64,000 bases of DNA from JBJYIN01 sp046237015 (GTDB lineage Bacteria; Pseudomonadota; Gammaproteobacteria; Enterobacterales; Enterobacteriaceae). The stretch is taken from positions 95,024-159,023 of the forward strand of contig NZ_JBJYIN010000010.1 in the NCBI RefSeq assembly GCF_046237015.1, in the 5' to 3' direction. Under the pieces are notes generated by a model. That model saw only the letters and a list, made by a program, of their open reading frames with translations. It did no database searches and was not told where the DNA came from. This document shows, piece by piece, positions 50,853-59,713 of this stretch. The stretch's first letter is position 1, and every line of letters begins with the position of its first letter. The position numbers and the translations under genes were made by a program.

Positions 50853-52013
50853 ATGACGCGTAAACAGGCAACGATCGCAGTTCGCAGCGGGTTAAATGAT
50901 GACGAGCAATACGGCTGCGTTGTCCCCCCCATTCATCTTTCCAGTACCTATAATTTTACCGGGTTTAATCAGCCAAGAGCGCATGATTATTCACGTCGCG
51001 GTAATCCGACTCGTGATGTTGTACAGCGCGCGTTGGCTGAGCTGGAAGGGGGCGCAGGGTCGGTAATGACCAGCAGCGGTATGTCGGCGATTATGCTGGT
51101 TTGTACGGTATTTCTGCGTCCGGGGGATTTGCTGGTTGCCCCCCATGATTGTTACGGCGGTAGCTATCGTTTATTCGACAGCCTGAGTAAACGCGGTGCG
51201 TTTCGCGTGAAGTTTGTCGATCAGGGCGATGAATCGGCGCTCAATGCTGCGCTGGAAGAGAAGCCCAAGCTGGTGCTGGTTGAAAGCCCCAGCAACCCAT
51301 TACTTCGTGTCGTGGATATTGCGGCAATTTGCCGGGCGGCCCGTGCCGCTGGTGCGATTAGCGTGGTGGATAACACCTTCCTGAGTCCTGCTTTGCAGCA
51401 GCCGTTGGCGTTGGGCGCGGATTTGGTGCTGCACTCCTGCACTAAGTACCTGAATGGTCACTCCGATGTGGTTGCGGGAGCGGTAATAGCCAGCGATCCG
51501 GAAATGGTCACCGAACTGGCATGGTGGGCAAACAATATCGGTGTAACGGGCGCGGCATTTGATAGTTATCTGTTATTACGTGGTCTGCGCACGTTGGCAC
51601 CGCGTATGGCCGCTGCACAGCGTAACGCATTGCAATTGGTTGAATACTTGCAACATCAGCCGTTGGTGAAGAAATTATATCATCCGTCACTGCCACAGAA
51701 TCCGGGTCATGAAATTGCGCGTCGTCAGCAATCTGGGTTTGGTGCCATGCTAAGCTTTGAGCTAGATGGCGATGAAGACACTCTGCGGCGCTTCTTGGAA
51801 CCGCTGGAGCTGTTTACTTTGGCTGAATCGTTGGGGGGAGTGGAAAGCCTGATTTCCCATGCAGCAACCATGACTCATGCGGGTATGGCTCCCGAAGCGC
51901 GTGCGGCAGCCGGGATCTCTGAGACGTTACTGCGTATTTCAACCGGTATTGAAGACGGCGATGATCTCGTTGCCGATCTGGATCGTGCATTTCAGGCGGC
52001 AGCGAAGAGGTAA
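50853..52013 (+). CDS. metB: MetB, cystathionine gamma-synthase
   Basis: 386-residue PLP enzyme, same length as E. coli. Condenses O-succinylhomoserine with cysteine to cystathionine in methionine synthesis. The PLP Lys is in SCTKYLNGHSDVVAGAV near residue 198; VVDNTFLSPALQQPL and SLGGVESLISHAATMTH are conserved. Starts an operon with metL, two bases downstream. Controlled by the met boxes upstream. Confidence 0.98.
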   Translation: MTRKQATIAVRSGLNDDEQYGCVVPPIHLSSTYNFTGFNQPRAHDYSRRGNPTRDVVQRALAELEGGAGSVMTSSGMSAIMLVCTVFLRPGDLLVAPHDCYGGSYRLFDSLSKRGAFRVKFVDQGDESALNAALEEKPKLVLVESPSNPLLRVVDIAAICRAARAAGAISVVDNTFLSPALQQPLALGADLVLHSCTKYLNGHSDVVAGAVIASDPEMVTELAWWANNIGVTGAAFDSYLLLRGLRTLAPRMAAAQRNALQLVEYLQHQPLVKKLYHPSLPQNPGHEIARRQQSGFGAMLSFELDGDEDTLRRFLEPLELFTLAESLGGVESLISHAATMTHAGMAPEARAAAGISETLLRISTGIEDGDDLVADLDRAFQAAAKR

Positions 52014-52015
52014 GA

Positions 52016-54451
52016 ATGAGTTCACTAGGAGTTGCAGGACCGGTAACCGACCGGCAATTGCATAAATTTGGCGGTAGCAGCCTGGCGGATGTGAAATGTT
52101 ATCTGCGTGTCGCAGGCATCATGGCGGAGTATAGCCATCCAGGAGATCTGATGGTGGTATCCGCTGCGGGCAGTACCACCAACCAGCTGATCAGCTGGTT
52201 AAAATTGAGCCAAAGCGATCGTCTTTCCGCTCATCAGGTTCAACAAGCATTGCGTCGTTATCAGAGTGATTTGATTGCAGGGTTGCTTCCTTCTGAGATA
52301 GCTGAACCGCTGATTGCCCTGCTAATTCGCGATCTGGAGCGTTTGGCCGCCCTGCTGGATGGCAAAATTACCGATGCGGTATACGCCGAAGTCGTGGGAC
52401 ACGGCGAGATTTGGTCCGCACGTTTGATGTCGGCAGTACTTAATCACCTGGACATGCAAACATCCTGGCTGGATGCGCGTGATTTTATGCGGGCAGAACG
52501 TGCGGCGCAGCCTCAGGTAGACGAAGGACAATCCCGACCGTTGTTGCAGCAATACCTCACGAAGTATGCGGGGCACCGTCTGGTGGTGACCGGCTTTATC
52601 TGTCGCAATGATGCGGGAGAAACGGTACTGCTGGGGCGTAACGGTAGTGATTATTCCGCGACGCAGATTGGTGCGCTGGCGGGCGTGGCTCGCGTCACGA
52701 TTTGGAGTGATGTCGCTGGTGTTTACAGTGCTGATCCGCGCAAGGTGAAAGATGCCTGTCTGCTCCCTCTGCTACGGTTGGACGAAGCGAGTGAACTGGC
52801 GCGATTGGCTGCGCCCGTGTTACATGCGCGTACGCTGCAACCAGTATCCGGTAGTGATATCGATTTGCAGTTGCGTTGCAGCTACCAGCCGGAACAGGGA
52901 TCGACGCGTATTGAGCGCGTATTGGCTTCTGGAACCGGTGCCAAAATAGTGACCAGCCATGATGACGTTTGCCTGATTGAAATTCAGGTTCCGGCTGAAG
53001 ACGCGTTCTTGCAGGTACAGCACGACATTGAGCAGCTTTTAAATCGTTTACAGTTAAAACCGCTAGCGACGGGAGTTCATCATGACCGTCATTTGCTACA
53101 GCTCTGCTATACCTCTGAGGTTGTGGACAGCGCCTGGGAGAAGCTGGCTCAGGCAGATCTTCCGGTCGTGCTAAATAAGCGGGAAAACCTGGCGTTGGTT
53201 GCGATGGTTGGCGCGGGCGTGGGGAAAAATCCGCTGCACAGCCATCGTTTTTATCAGCAGTTAAAAGATCAGCCGATCGAGTTTATCTGGCAGTCGGAAG
53301 ATGGGATTAGTCTGGTTGCAGTATTGCGTGTTGGCCCGACAGAACATCTGATTCGTGGTCTTCATCACTCTTTATTCCGGGCGGAAAAACGCATCGGGCT
53401 GGTATTGTTCGGTAAAGGGAACATTGGCTCGCGTTGGCTGGAACTGTTCGCGCGTGAGCAGAGTAATATCTCTGCCCGGACAGGCTTTGAATTTGTGTTG
53501 GCAGGCGTCGTGGACAGTACTCGTAGCTTGCTAAATTACGACGGTCTGGACGCCAGTCGTGTGTTGGCATTTTTCGAAAATGAAGCACAGACGCGTGATG
53601 GTGAAGATTTATTCCTGTGGATGCGTTCACATCCCTTCGATGATTTAGTGGTGCTGGATGTCACGGCCAGTGAGTCGGTTGCCGATTTGTACCTCGATTT
53701 TGCCAGCTATGGTTTTCATGTGATTAGTGCTAACAAGTTGGCTGGAGCTTCTGGAGGGAATAATTATCGTCAGATCCGGGACGCCTTTGCTAAAACGGGT
53801 CGTCATTGGCTGTATAACGCGACGGTCGGCGCTGGGTTGCCGGTGAACTTTGCTGTCAGGGATCTGCGCGATAGCGGTGATAGTATTCTTGCAATCAGTG
53901 GTATTTTTTCTGGCACCCTGTCTTGGTTATTCTTGCAGTTTGATGGTTCAGTACCGTTTACTGAGCTCGTGGATCAGGCATGCCAGCAAGGGTTGACCGA
54001 ACCCGATCCGCGTGTCGATCTGTCTGGACAGGATGTGATGCGTAAGTTGGTGATTTTGGCTCGTGAAGCAGGGTATGAAATTGAGCCCAGTCAGGTGCGG
54101 GTGGAATCGTTGGTGCCATCAGGTTGTGAAGAAGGTTCTGTTGACTATTTCTTCGAAAATGGTGAATCGCTAAACGAACAGATGATCCAACGTCTGGAAG
54201 CCGCTCAGGAGATGGGGTTGGTATTGCGACACGTCGCCCGGTTTGACAGCAATGGCAAAGCGCGGGTTGGCGTGGAAGCGGTCAGGCCGGATCATCCGCT
54301 GGCGTCATTGTTGCCCTGTGATAATGTGTTTGCCATCGAAAGTCGCTGGTACCGCGACAATCCTCTGGTGATCCGTGGGCCCGGTGCGGGGCGTGATGTA
54401 ACGGCTGGCGCTATCCAATCCGATTTAAACCGGTTGGCTCAACTACTTTAG
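52016..54451 (+). CDS. metL: MetL, aspartokinase II / homoserine dehydrogenase II
   Basis: 811-residue bifunctional enzyme catalysing the first and third steps from aspartate to homoserine. Kinase domain HKFGGSSLADVKCYL near residue 16 and GRNGSDYSATQIGALAG near 213, an inert ACT-like linker, and a dehydrogenase domain beginning with the NAD(P) loop LFGKGNIGSRWLELF near residue 466 and including SANKLAGASG and AISGIFSGTLSWLF. MetL is regulated by repression rather than feedback. Starts two bases after metB. Confidence 0.97.
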   Translation: MSSLGVAGPVTDRQLHKFGGSSLADVKCYLRVAGIMAEYSHPGDLMVVSAAGSTTNQLISWLKLSQSDRLSAHQVQQALRRYQSDLIAGLLPSEIAEPLIALLIRDLERLAALLDGKITDAVYAEVVGHGEIWSARLMSAVLNHLDMQTSWLDARDFMRAERAAQPQVDEGQSRPLLQQYLTKYAGHRLVVTGFICRNDAGETVLLGRNGSDYSATQIGALAGVARVTIWSDVAGVYSADPRKVKDACLLPLLRLDEASELARLAAPVLHARTLQPVSGSDIDLQLRCSYQPEQGSTRIERVLASGTGAKIVTSHDDVCLIEIQVPAEDAFLQVQHDIEQLLNRLQLKPLATGVHHDRHLLQLCYTSEVVDSAWEKLAQADLPVVLNKRENLALVAMVGAGVGKNPLHSHRFYQQLKDQPIEFIWQSEDGISLVAVLRVGPTEHLIRGLHHSLFRAEKRIGLVLFGKGNIGSRWLELFAREQSNISARTGFEFVLAGVVDSTRSLLNYDGLDASRVLAFFENEAQTRDGEDLFLWMRSHPFDDLVVLDVTASESVADLYLDFASYGFHVISANKLAGASGGNNYRQIRDAFAKTGRHWLYNATVGAGLPVNFAVRDLRDSGDSILAISGIFSGTLSWLFLQFDGSVPFTELVDQACQQGLTEPDPRVDLSGQDVMRKLVILAREAGYEIEPSQVRVESLVPSGCEEGSVDYFFENGESLNEQMIQRLEAAQEMGLVLRHVARFDSNGKARVGVEAVRPDHPLASLLPCDNVFAIESRWYRDNPLVIRGPGAGRDVTAGAIQSDLNRLAQLL

Positions 54452-54656
54452 TTTTTTGTGACTATTTATCAATAGATTACATCTAATCGCGCGCTCTTGT
54501 TTTCCTGGGGCGCGTAATTCATTGTCTGAGTAATCCTCTATTTTCTTTATCCTCATATCGACCACATGAATTTTATTCATGTAGCTTGAGTAATCATCAC
54601 CGCATATCCTGATGAAAAGCGTTGACTCTTTAGGCAGATTACGTCATTTTCTATAT

Positions 54657-54680
54657 AGACGTCTAAACGTATAGACGTTT
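54657..54680 (+). promoter_or_regulatory. Three tandem met boxes before metF
   Basis: AGACGTCT (exact consensus), AAACGTAT and AGACGTTT are contiguous, 44 bases ahead of the metF start. MetJ should repress metF here. Confidence 0.9.
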
Positions 54681-54723
54681 ATGGAAATGATGATAACGGC
54701 AACGGTGAATGGGGTAGCAGGGT

Positions 54724-55620
54724 ATGAGTTTTTTTCACGCAAACCAGCGGGAAGCGCTGAATCAAAGTCTGGCGGAATTACAGGGGCAGATTAATGTTTC
54801 ATTTGAGTTTTTCCCGCCGCGTACCAGTGATATGGAAGAGACTTTGTGGAATTCTATTGATCGCCTGAGTAACCTAAAGCCGAAGTTTGTGTCTGTTACC
54901 TACGGTGCTAATTCGGGTGAGCGCGATCGTACTCACAGCATCATAAAAACCATTAAAGAACGCACGGGCTTGGAAGCCGCCCCACACTTGACTTGTATTG
55001 ACGCTTCACGTGAGCAGTTACGTGAAATCGCGCAGGATTACTGGCAGAGCGGCATTCGTCATATTGTCGCGCTGCGGGGTGATTTGCCCCCTACCGGTGG
55101 AAAACCAGAAATGTATGCATCCGATCTGGTGACGTTGCTGAAAGAGGTCGGTGATTTTGATATTTCTGTTGCCGCCTATCCGGAAGTCCATCCCGAAGCA
55201 AAGAGTGCGCAGGCTGACTTGATCAATTTGAAACATAAGATTGATGCAGGTGCTAACCGTGCGATTACGCAATTCTTTTTTGATGTAGAGAGCTATTTAC
55301 GCTTTCGCGATCGCTGTGTTTCCACAGGGATCGATGTCGAGATTGTGCCGGGGATCTTGCCTGTTTCTAACTTCAAACAGCTACAGCGTTTCGCCACCAT
55401 GACGAATGTTCGTGTGCCGAACTGGATGACGTCTATGTTTGAAGGGTTGGATAACGATCCGGAAACCCGCAAGATGGTTGGCGCGTCCATTGCCATGGAT
55501 ATGGTTAAAATTCTGAGCCGTGAAGGTGTGAAGGATTTCCATTTTTATACGTTGAATCGTGCTGAATTAAGCTACGCAATTTGTCATACGCTGGGCGTTC
55601 GTCCGGTGGTCGCACACTAA
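54724..55620 (+). CDS. metF: MetF, 5,10-methylenetetrahydrofolate reductase
   Basis: 298-residue FAD enzyme supplying 5-methyl-tetrahydrofolate for methionine synthesis. TIM-barrel motifs SFEFFPPRTSDMEE near residue 26 (catalytic Glu), HIVALRGDLPP near 118, EVHPEAKSAQADLINLK near 153 and GITQFFFD-type GANRAITQFFFD near 178. Preceded by three met boxes. E. coli has katG and other genes before oxyR; here oxyR follows directly. Confidence 0.98.
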   Translation: MSFFHANQREALNQSLAELQGQINVSFEFFPPRTSDMEETLWNSIDRLSNLKPKFVSVTYGANSGERDRTHSIIKTIKERTGLEAAPHLTCIDASREQLREIAQDYWQSGIRHIVALRGDLPPTGGKPEMYASDLVTLLKEVGDFDISVAAYPEVHPEAKSAQADLINLKHKIDAGANRAITQFFFDVESYLRFRDRCVSTGIDVEIVPGILPVSNFKQLQRFATMTNVRVPNWMTSMFEGLDNDPETRKMVGASIAMDMVKILSREGVKDFHFYTLNRAELSYAICHTLGVRPVVAH

Positions 55621-55638
55621 ACTCACTCTTGCATAATA

Positions 55639-55677
55639 CAGACGATGCCTGGTTTTCCCCGAACCCGGTATCGTCTG
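55639..55677. terminator. Long imperfect hairpin downstream of metF
   Basis: CAGACGATGCC-T-GGTT pairs with AACC-C-GGTATCGTCTG over 39 bases, with one mismatch and one G-T pair. It begins 18 bases after the metF stop. No clear T run follows on either strand, so it may protect the metF mRNA end or terminate imperfectly. The remaining bases to 55948 show nothing else identifiable. Confidence 0.6.
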
Positions 55678-55948
55678 CGCATTTCGTTATCTTCCTGTCT
55701 TTGCAAATCATGACGATATCAACGCGTTGTTTTTTGTTATCTTATCGCGCCGTGATCGCTGCTCTACATGCCAGAACATTTTCTTGAAGATGCTGGCAAC
55801 CGTGACATCGATGACATGCACAAAATGCTATCAACACCAAATAACTTGAATATATTAGCCAACTCATTATAGCGTGGCAGGTGGCTGAGGGAGCATGTAG
55901 ATAAAAGTAGATATATCGTGATGAGATGCATTATTCGTTTTGTCTGTT

Positions 55949-55997
55949 GATAGGAATAATCGTTCATTGCTATTCTATCTATCGCCATTTGCTATCA
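55949..55997 (+). promoter_or_regulatory. OxyR operator in front of oxyR
   Basis: GATAGGAATAATCGTTCATT followed by GCTATTCTATCTATCGCCAT and CTATC closely matches the E. coli oxyR-oxyS operator as I remember it, including spaced ATAG/CTAT half-sites. OxyR would repress its own gene here; in E. coli the divergent target is the sRNA OxyS. Confidence 0.75.
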
Positions 55998-56015
55998 TGA
56001 TAAGGAGAATAATAA

Positions 56016-56933
56016 ATGAATATTCGGGATTTAGAGTATCTTGTGGCGTTGGCCGAGCACCGTCATTTTCGGCGCGCAGCAGACTCTTGCCACGTTAGTC
56101 AGCCAACGCTCAGTGGGCAAATTCGGAAGTTGGAAGATGAACTTGGTGTGATGTTGTTAGAACGAACCAGTCGAAAAGTCTTGTTTACTCAAGCTGGGTT
56201 GTTACTGGTAGAACAGGCACGAACGGTACTGCGTGAAGTCAAAGTGTTGAAAGAAATGGCGAGTCAGCAGGGAGAAACCATGTCTGGCCCGTTGCATATC
56301 GGTTTGATCCCGACAGTTGGCCCTTATCTGCTACCGCAAATTATTCCTATGTTGCATCGTACGTTTCCCAAGCTTGAGATGTACCTACATGAAGCACAAA
56401 CGCATCAGCTGTTGGCTCAGTTGGATAGTGGGAAATTGGATTGCGCAATACTAGCTATGGTGAAAGAGTCCGAGGCTTTTATTGAAGTGCCTCTCTTTGA
56501 TGAGCCAATGAAACTGGCTATTTATCAGGATCATCCGTGGGCAAACCGCGAACGGGTTGCCATGTCCGATCTGGCTGGCGAAAAGTTACTGATGCTGGAA
56601 GATGGACACTGCCTGCGCGATCAGGCGATGGGATTCTGTTTTCAGGCTGGTGCCGATGAAGATACCCATTTCCGTGCGACCAGTCTGGAAACGCTGCGTA
56701 ACATGGTGGCCGCAGGAAGTGGCATCACGCTGTTGCCCTCGTTATCGGTACCGCATGAGCGAGAACGCGATGGCGTCTGTTATTTGACCTGTTATAAACC
56801 GGAGCCAAAGCGGACTGTCGCTCTGGTTTATCGCCCTGGTTCACCGCTGCGCGGACGTTATGAACAACTTGCTGATACCGTCCGCGAGCATATGCAGGCT
56901 TATATGGAAAACTTGTCAAAACAGACGGTTTAA
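56016..56933 (+). CDS. oxyR: OxyR, peroxide-sensing LysR-type regulator
   Basis: 305-residue activator with N-terminal helix-turn-helix (LVALAEHRHFRRAADSCHVS) and a redox sensor domain. The peroxidatic Cys199 and partner Cys208 are both present in GHCLRDQAMGFC (codon 199 begins at 56610). Peroxide oxidises Cys199 and the disulphide switches on catalase, Dps and others. AAGGAG lies upstream of the ATG. The 3' end overlaps the convergent sthA by 18 bases. Confidence 0.98.
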   Translation: MNIRDLEYLVALAEHRHFRRAADSCHVSQPTLSGQIRKLEDELGVMLLERTSRKVLFTQAGLLLVEQARTVLREVKVLKEMASQQGETMSGPLHIGLIPTVGPYLLPQIIPMLHRTFPKLEMYLHEAQTHQLLAQLDSGKLDCAILAMVKESEAFIEVPLFDEPMKLAIYQDHPWANRERVAMSDLAGEKLLMLEDGHCLRDQAMGFCFQAGADEDTHFRATSLETLRNMVAAGSGITLLPSLSVPHERERDGVCYLTCYKPEPKRTVALVYRPGSPLRGRYEQLADTVREHMQAYMENLSKQTV

Positions 56934-58322
56934 CCCATTTAATGCCGCAACCCGATAGGCTTCCGCCATCGTTGGGTAATTGAAGGTGGTATTGACGAAA
57001 TACTCGATGGTATTACCTTCGCCTTTTTGCTCCATGATGGCCTGTCCGATATGAATGATCTCCGCAGCACGTTCGCCAAAGCAGTGAATACCCAAAATCT
57101 GTTTGGTTTCTCGATGGAAGAGAATTTTCAGGCTACCTACGTTCATCCCGACGATCTGTGCCCGTGCCAGATGTTTGAATTGCGCTCTCCCTACCTCATA
57201 AGGCACCTTCATGGCGGTGAGTTCTTGTTCGGTTTTACCCACGGAGCTGATTTCTGGAATGGTGTAAATGCCGGTAGGAATGTCTTCGATGAGGTGAGCG
57301 GTCGCATCGCCTTTCGTGATGGCCTGTGCGGCAAGACGCCCTTGATCATAGGCTGCTGAAGCCAGACTGGGGTAGCCAATAACGTCACCCACGGCATAAA
57401 TGTGCGCCAGACCGGTTTGGTACATACTGTTGACCTTGATTTGCCCACGGCTATCAGTATTCAGACCAATGTTATCCAGTCCCAGTGTTTCAGTATTACC
57501 CGTTCGGCCATTGGCATAGAGCAAACAGTCGGCTTTCATTTTTTTGCCCGATTTTAGATGGACGATAACGCCATCGGACAACCCTTCAATACGTTCAAAT
57601 TCTTCGTTATGGCGGATCACCACGCCATTGTTCCAAAAATGATAGGACAGTGAGTCTGACATTTCCTGATCGAGAAACGCCAGTAAACGATCGCGAGTGT
57701 TGATCAGGTCGACCTTAACGCTCAATCCACGGAAGATCGATGCATATTCGCAACCGATCACGCCAGCGCCATAGATGATGACGTGTTGCGGCTCATGATT
57801 AAGTTGTAGGATCGAATCGCTGTCATAAATACGGGGATGCGTGAAATCGACTTCCGGTGGGCGATAAGGCCGCGAACCGGTCGCAATGATGATATTGGCG
57901 GCGGTCAGGGTATCGTGTGTGCCATCCGGATAATGTACGGCAAGCGTATGTGCGTCAATAAATTGCGCCTCGCCGGAGAATAGTTCGCACTGATTTCGCT
58001 CATAGAACCCCTGACGCATGCGGGTTTGCTGACCAATCACGCTGTCGGCATGACGCAGGATATCGGAAAATGAAGAACTGATAATGCGGGAGTTATCACT
58101 ATAGAGTGGGTTCTGGTTGAATTCGATGATACGGCTGACGGCATGGCGCAAGGCTTTGGAAGGAATGGTTCCCCAATGGGTACAGCCGCCGCCGACATTG
58201 TAATGTCGTTCAATTACCGCAATTTTAGCCCCTTGTTTGGATAAGCCCATGGCTGCCCCTTCGCCGCCGGGACCTGAACCAATCACTATCGCATCGTAGT
58301 CGAATTGCTTTTGTAAGGCCAT
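56916..58322 (-). CDS. sthA: SthA, soluble pyridine nucleotide transhydrogenase
   Basis: 468-residue flavoprotein that reoxidises NADPH with NAD+. FAD loop VIGSGPGGEGAAMGL near residue 15 and NAD loop IYGAGVIGCEYASIF near 183. The disulphide motif of related dehydrogenases is replaced by GGGCTHWGTIPSKAL, with only one Cys, as expected for the transhydrogenase. It overlaps the end of oxyR by 18 bases and is divergent from fabR, as in E. coli. Confidence 0.97.
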   Translation of the reverse strand: MALQKQFDYDAIVIGSGPGGEGAAMGLSKQGAKIAVIERHYNVGGGCTHWGTIPSKALRHAVSRIIEFNQNPLYSDNSRIISSSFSDILRHADSVIGQQTRMRQGFYERNQCELFSGEAQFIDAHTLAVHYPDGTHDTLTAANIIIATGSRPYRPPEVDFTHPRIYDSDSILQLNHEPQHVIIYGAGVIGCEYASIFRGLSVKVDLINTRDRLLAFLDQEMSDSLSYHFWNNGVVIRHNEEFERIEGLSDGVIVHLKSGKKMKADCLLYANGRTGNTETLGLDNIGLNTDSRGQIKVNSMYQTGLAHIYAVGDVIGYPSLASAAYDQGRLAAQAITKGDATAHLIEDIPTGIYTIPEISSVGKTEQELTAMKVPYEVGRAQFKHLARAQIVGMNVGSLKILFHRETKQILGIHCFGERAAEIIHIGQAIMEQKGEGNTIEYFVNTTFNYPTMAEAYRVAALNGLNRLF

Positions 58323-58516
58323 TGTCTAAACCTGTTTTTATACAAAATAGTAACTTGATTGTAACATCGCTCACGGTAGAACCCAATCATCCCTGCTGTT
58401 ATTAAGGAGAAATGATAGGCGCATTTTTAATATGGCAAACTTTGTCTCAGTATGCTGGGATTAAAGTTTGCTATAGTGCTTTTCTGGAAAGGAGAGCGAA
58501 GGATTTGGGCAGGATA

Positions 58517-59152
58517 ATGGGTGTCAGAGCACAACAAAAAGAACGGACGCGTCGTTCGCTGATTGAGGCGGCGTTTAGTCAATTAAGTGCTGAACGTAGT
58601 TTTGCCAGCCTGAGTTTGCGTGAGGTCGCTCGTGAAGCCGGTATCGCGCCAACCTCTTTTTATCGCCATTTTCGCGATGTGGACGAATTGGGGCTGACGA
58701 TGGTGGATGAAAGCGGGTTGATGCTGCGTCAGCTAATGCGTCAGGCCCGGCAACGTATTGCGAAAAGCGGCAGTGTGATCAGAACGTCAGTGTCTACTTT
58801 CATGGAATTTATTGGCGATAATCCTAACGCTTTCAGATTGTTATTACGCGAACGCTCTGGAACGTCTGCTGCATTTCGTGCTGCGGTCGCGCGTGAGATA
58901 CAGCACTTTATCGCAGAATTGGCTGATTATCTGGAAGTTGAAAATCATATACCCCGCAGTTTTGCGGAGGCGCAATCAGAAGCGATGGTGACCATTGTTT
59001 TTAGTGCCGGGGCGGAAGCATTGGATGTCGATTTGGCACAGCGTAGGCAACTGGAAGAACGTTTGGTGTTACAACTGCGCATTATCTCTAAAGGCGCTTA
59101 CTACTGGTATAGAAAGGAACAAGACTCTGGCACCAGTACAAGTACTTCGTGA
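58517..59152 (+). CDS. fabR: FabR, unsaturated fatty acid synthesis repressor
   Basis: 211-residue TetR-family repressor from ATG 58517 (MGVRAQQKERTRRSLIEAAF); the frame extends 35 codons upstream, but that part does not resemble the family core. Helix-turn-helix LREVAREAGIAPTSFYRHF near residue 38. It represses fabB and fabA according to acyl-chain saturation. GGGCAGG lies upstream. Divergent from sthA, with yijD downstream as in E. coli. Confidence 0.93.
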   Translation: MGVRAQQKERTRRSLIEAAFSQLSAERSFASLSLREVAREAGIAPTSFYRHFRDVDELGLTMVDESGLMLRQLMRQARQRIAKSGSVIRTSVSTFMEFIGDNPNAFRLLLRERSGTSAAFRAAVAREIQHFIAELADYLEVENHIPRSFAEAQSEAMVTIVFSAGAEALDVDLAQRRQLEERLVLQLRIISKGAYYWYRKEQDSGTSTSTS

Positions 59153-59156
59153 TTTT

Positions 59157-59276
59157 TATACCGAATATTCCTGACATAATTTGAGTTGCTGCGGCATCCC
59201 ATAATGCTAGCCCCTTGGATAGGGCAAGTCGTAAACGTCGCTAATATACAGGGCAACTTGGAATATGGCGGGTGTC
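59157..59276 (+). repeat. Degenerate ERIC-like element
   Basis: About 120 bp with a left end resembling the ERIC end (TATACC, then ATAATTTGAGTTGCTG) and a right end CAACTTGGAATATGGCGGGT close to the ERIC end CAACTTGAAGTATGACGGGT. The central ERIC palindrome is not recognisable, so this is an eroded copy or a related repeat family. Lies between fabR and yijD. Confidence 0.4.
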
Positions 59277-59296
59277 AACATGAAAAGGGAGATCCC

Positions 59297-59671
59297 ATGA
59301 CAAAACAACCACCTCTGCAAGAAAAAGGGACGCTGTTGCTGGCGCTTATCGCTGGGTTATCGGTGAACGGTGCGTTTGCAGCGTTATTTAGTTCAATCGT
59401 CCCCTTCTCGATTTTTCCCTTGATTGCGCTGGCGCTCTCTATTTACTGCCTGCATCAGCGTTACATGAATCAGAGCATGCAAGAAGGGATGCCAATACTG
59501 GTCGCCGCCTGTTTCCTATTGGGATTGTTGATCTACAGCGCGATTGTTCGCGTTGAATACCCGGCTATTGGCTCAAATTTTATTCCGTCTCTGCTGTGTG
59601 TTGCGTTGATTTTCTGGATTGGACTTAAATTGCGGGCCAGAAAGCCTGCAACAGAGATAGACACACCGTAG
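59297..59671 (+). CDS. yijD: YijD, DUF1422 inner-membrane protein
   Basis: 124-residue membrane protein with four hydrophobic segments (LLALIAGLSVNGAFAALF, IFPLIALALSIYCLH, ILVAACFLLGLLIYSAIV, FIPSLLCVALIFWIGLKL). DUF1422, function unknown. The ATG at 59297 has AAGGGAG upstream; the longer frame would cross the ERIC-like repeat. Conserved order fabR-yijD-trmA. Convergent with trmA. Confidence 0.9.
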   Translation: MTKQPPLQEKGTLLLALIAGLSVNGAFAALFSSIVPFSIFPLIALALSIYCLHQRYMNQSMQEGMPILVAACFLLGLLIYSAIVRVEYPAIGSNFIPSLLCVALIFWIGLKLRARKPATEIDTP

Positions 59672-59713
59672 GTACTCGTTTCTGGCGGCGATGCCGCCAG
59701 TCAGTAGTGCGGA

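Noticed and set aside
55764..55988. 74-residue minus-strand frame before oxyR
   Set aside because: Covers the OxyR operator and has no ribosome-binding site or similarity; not credible as a gene.
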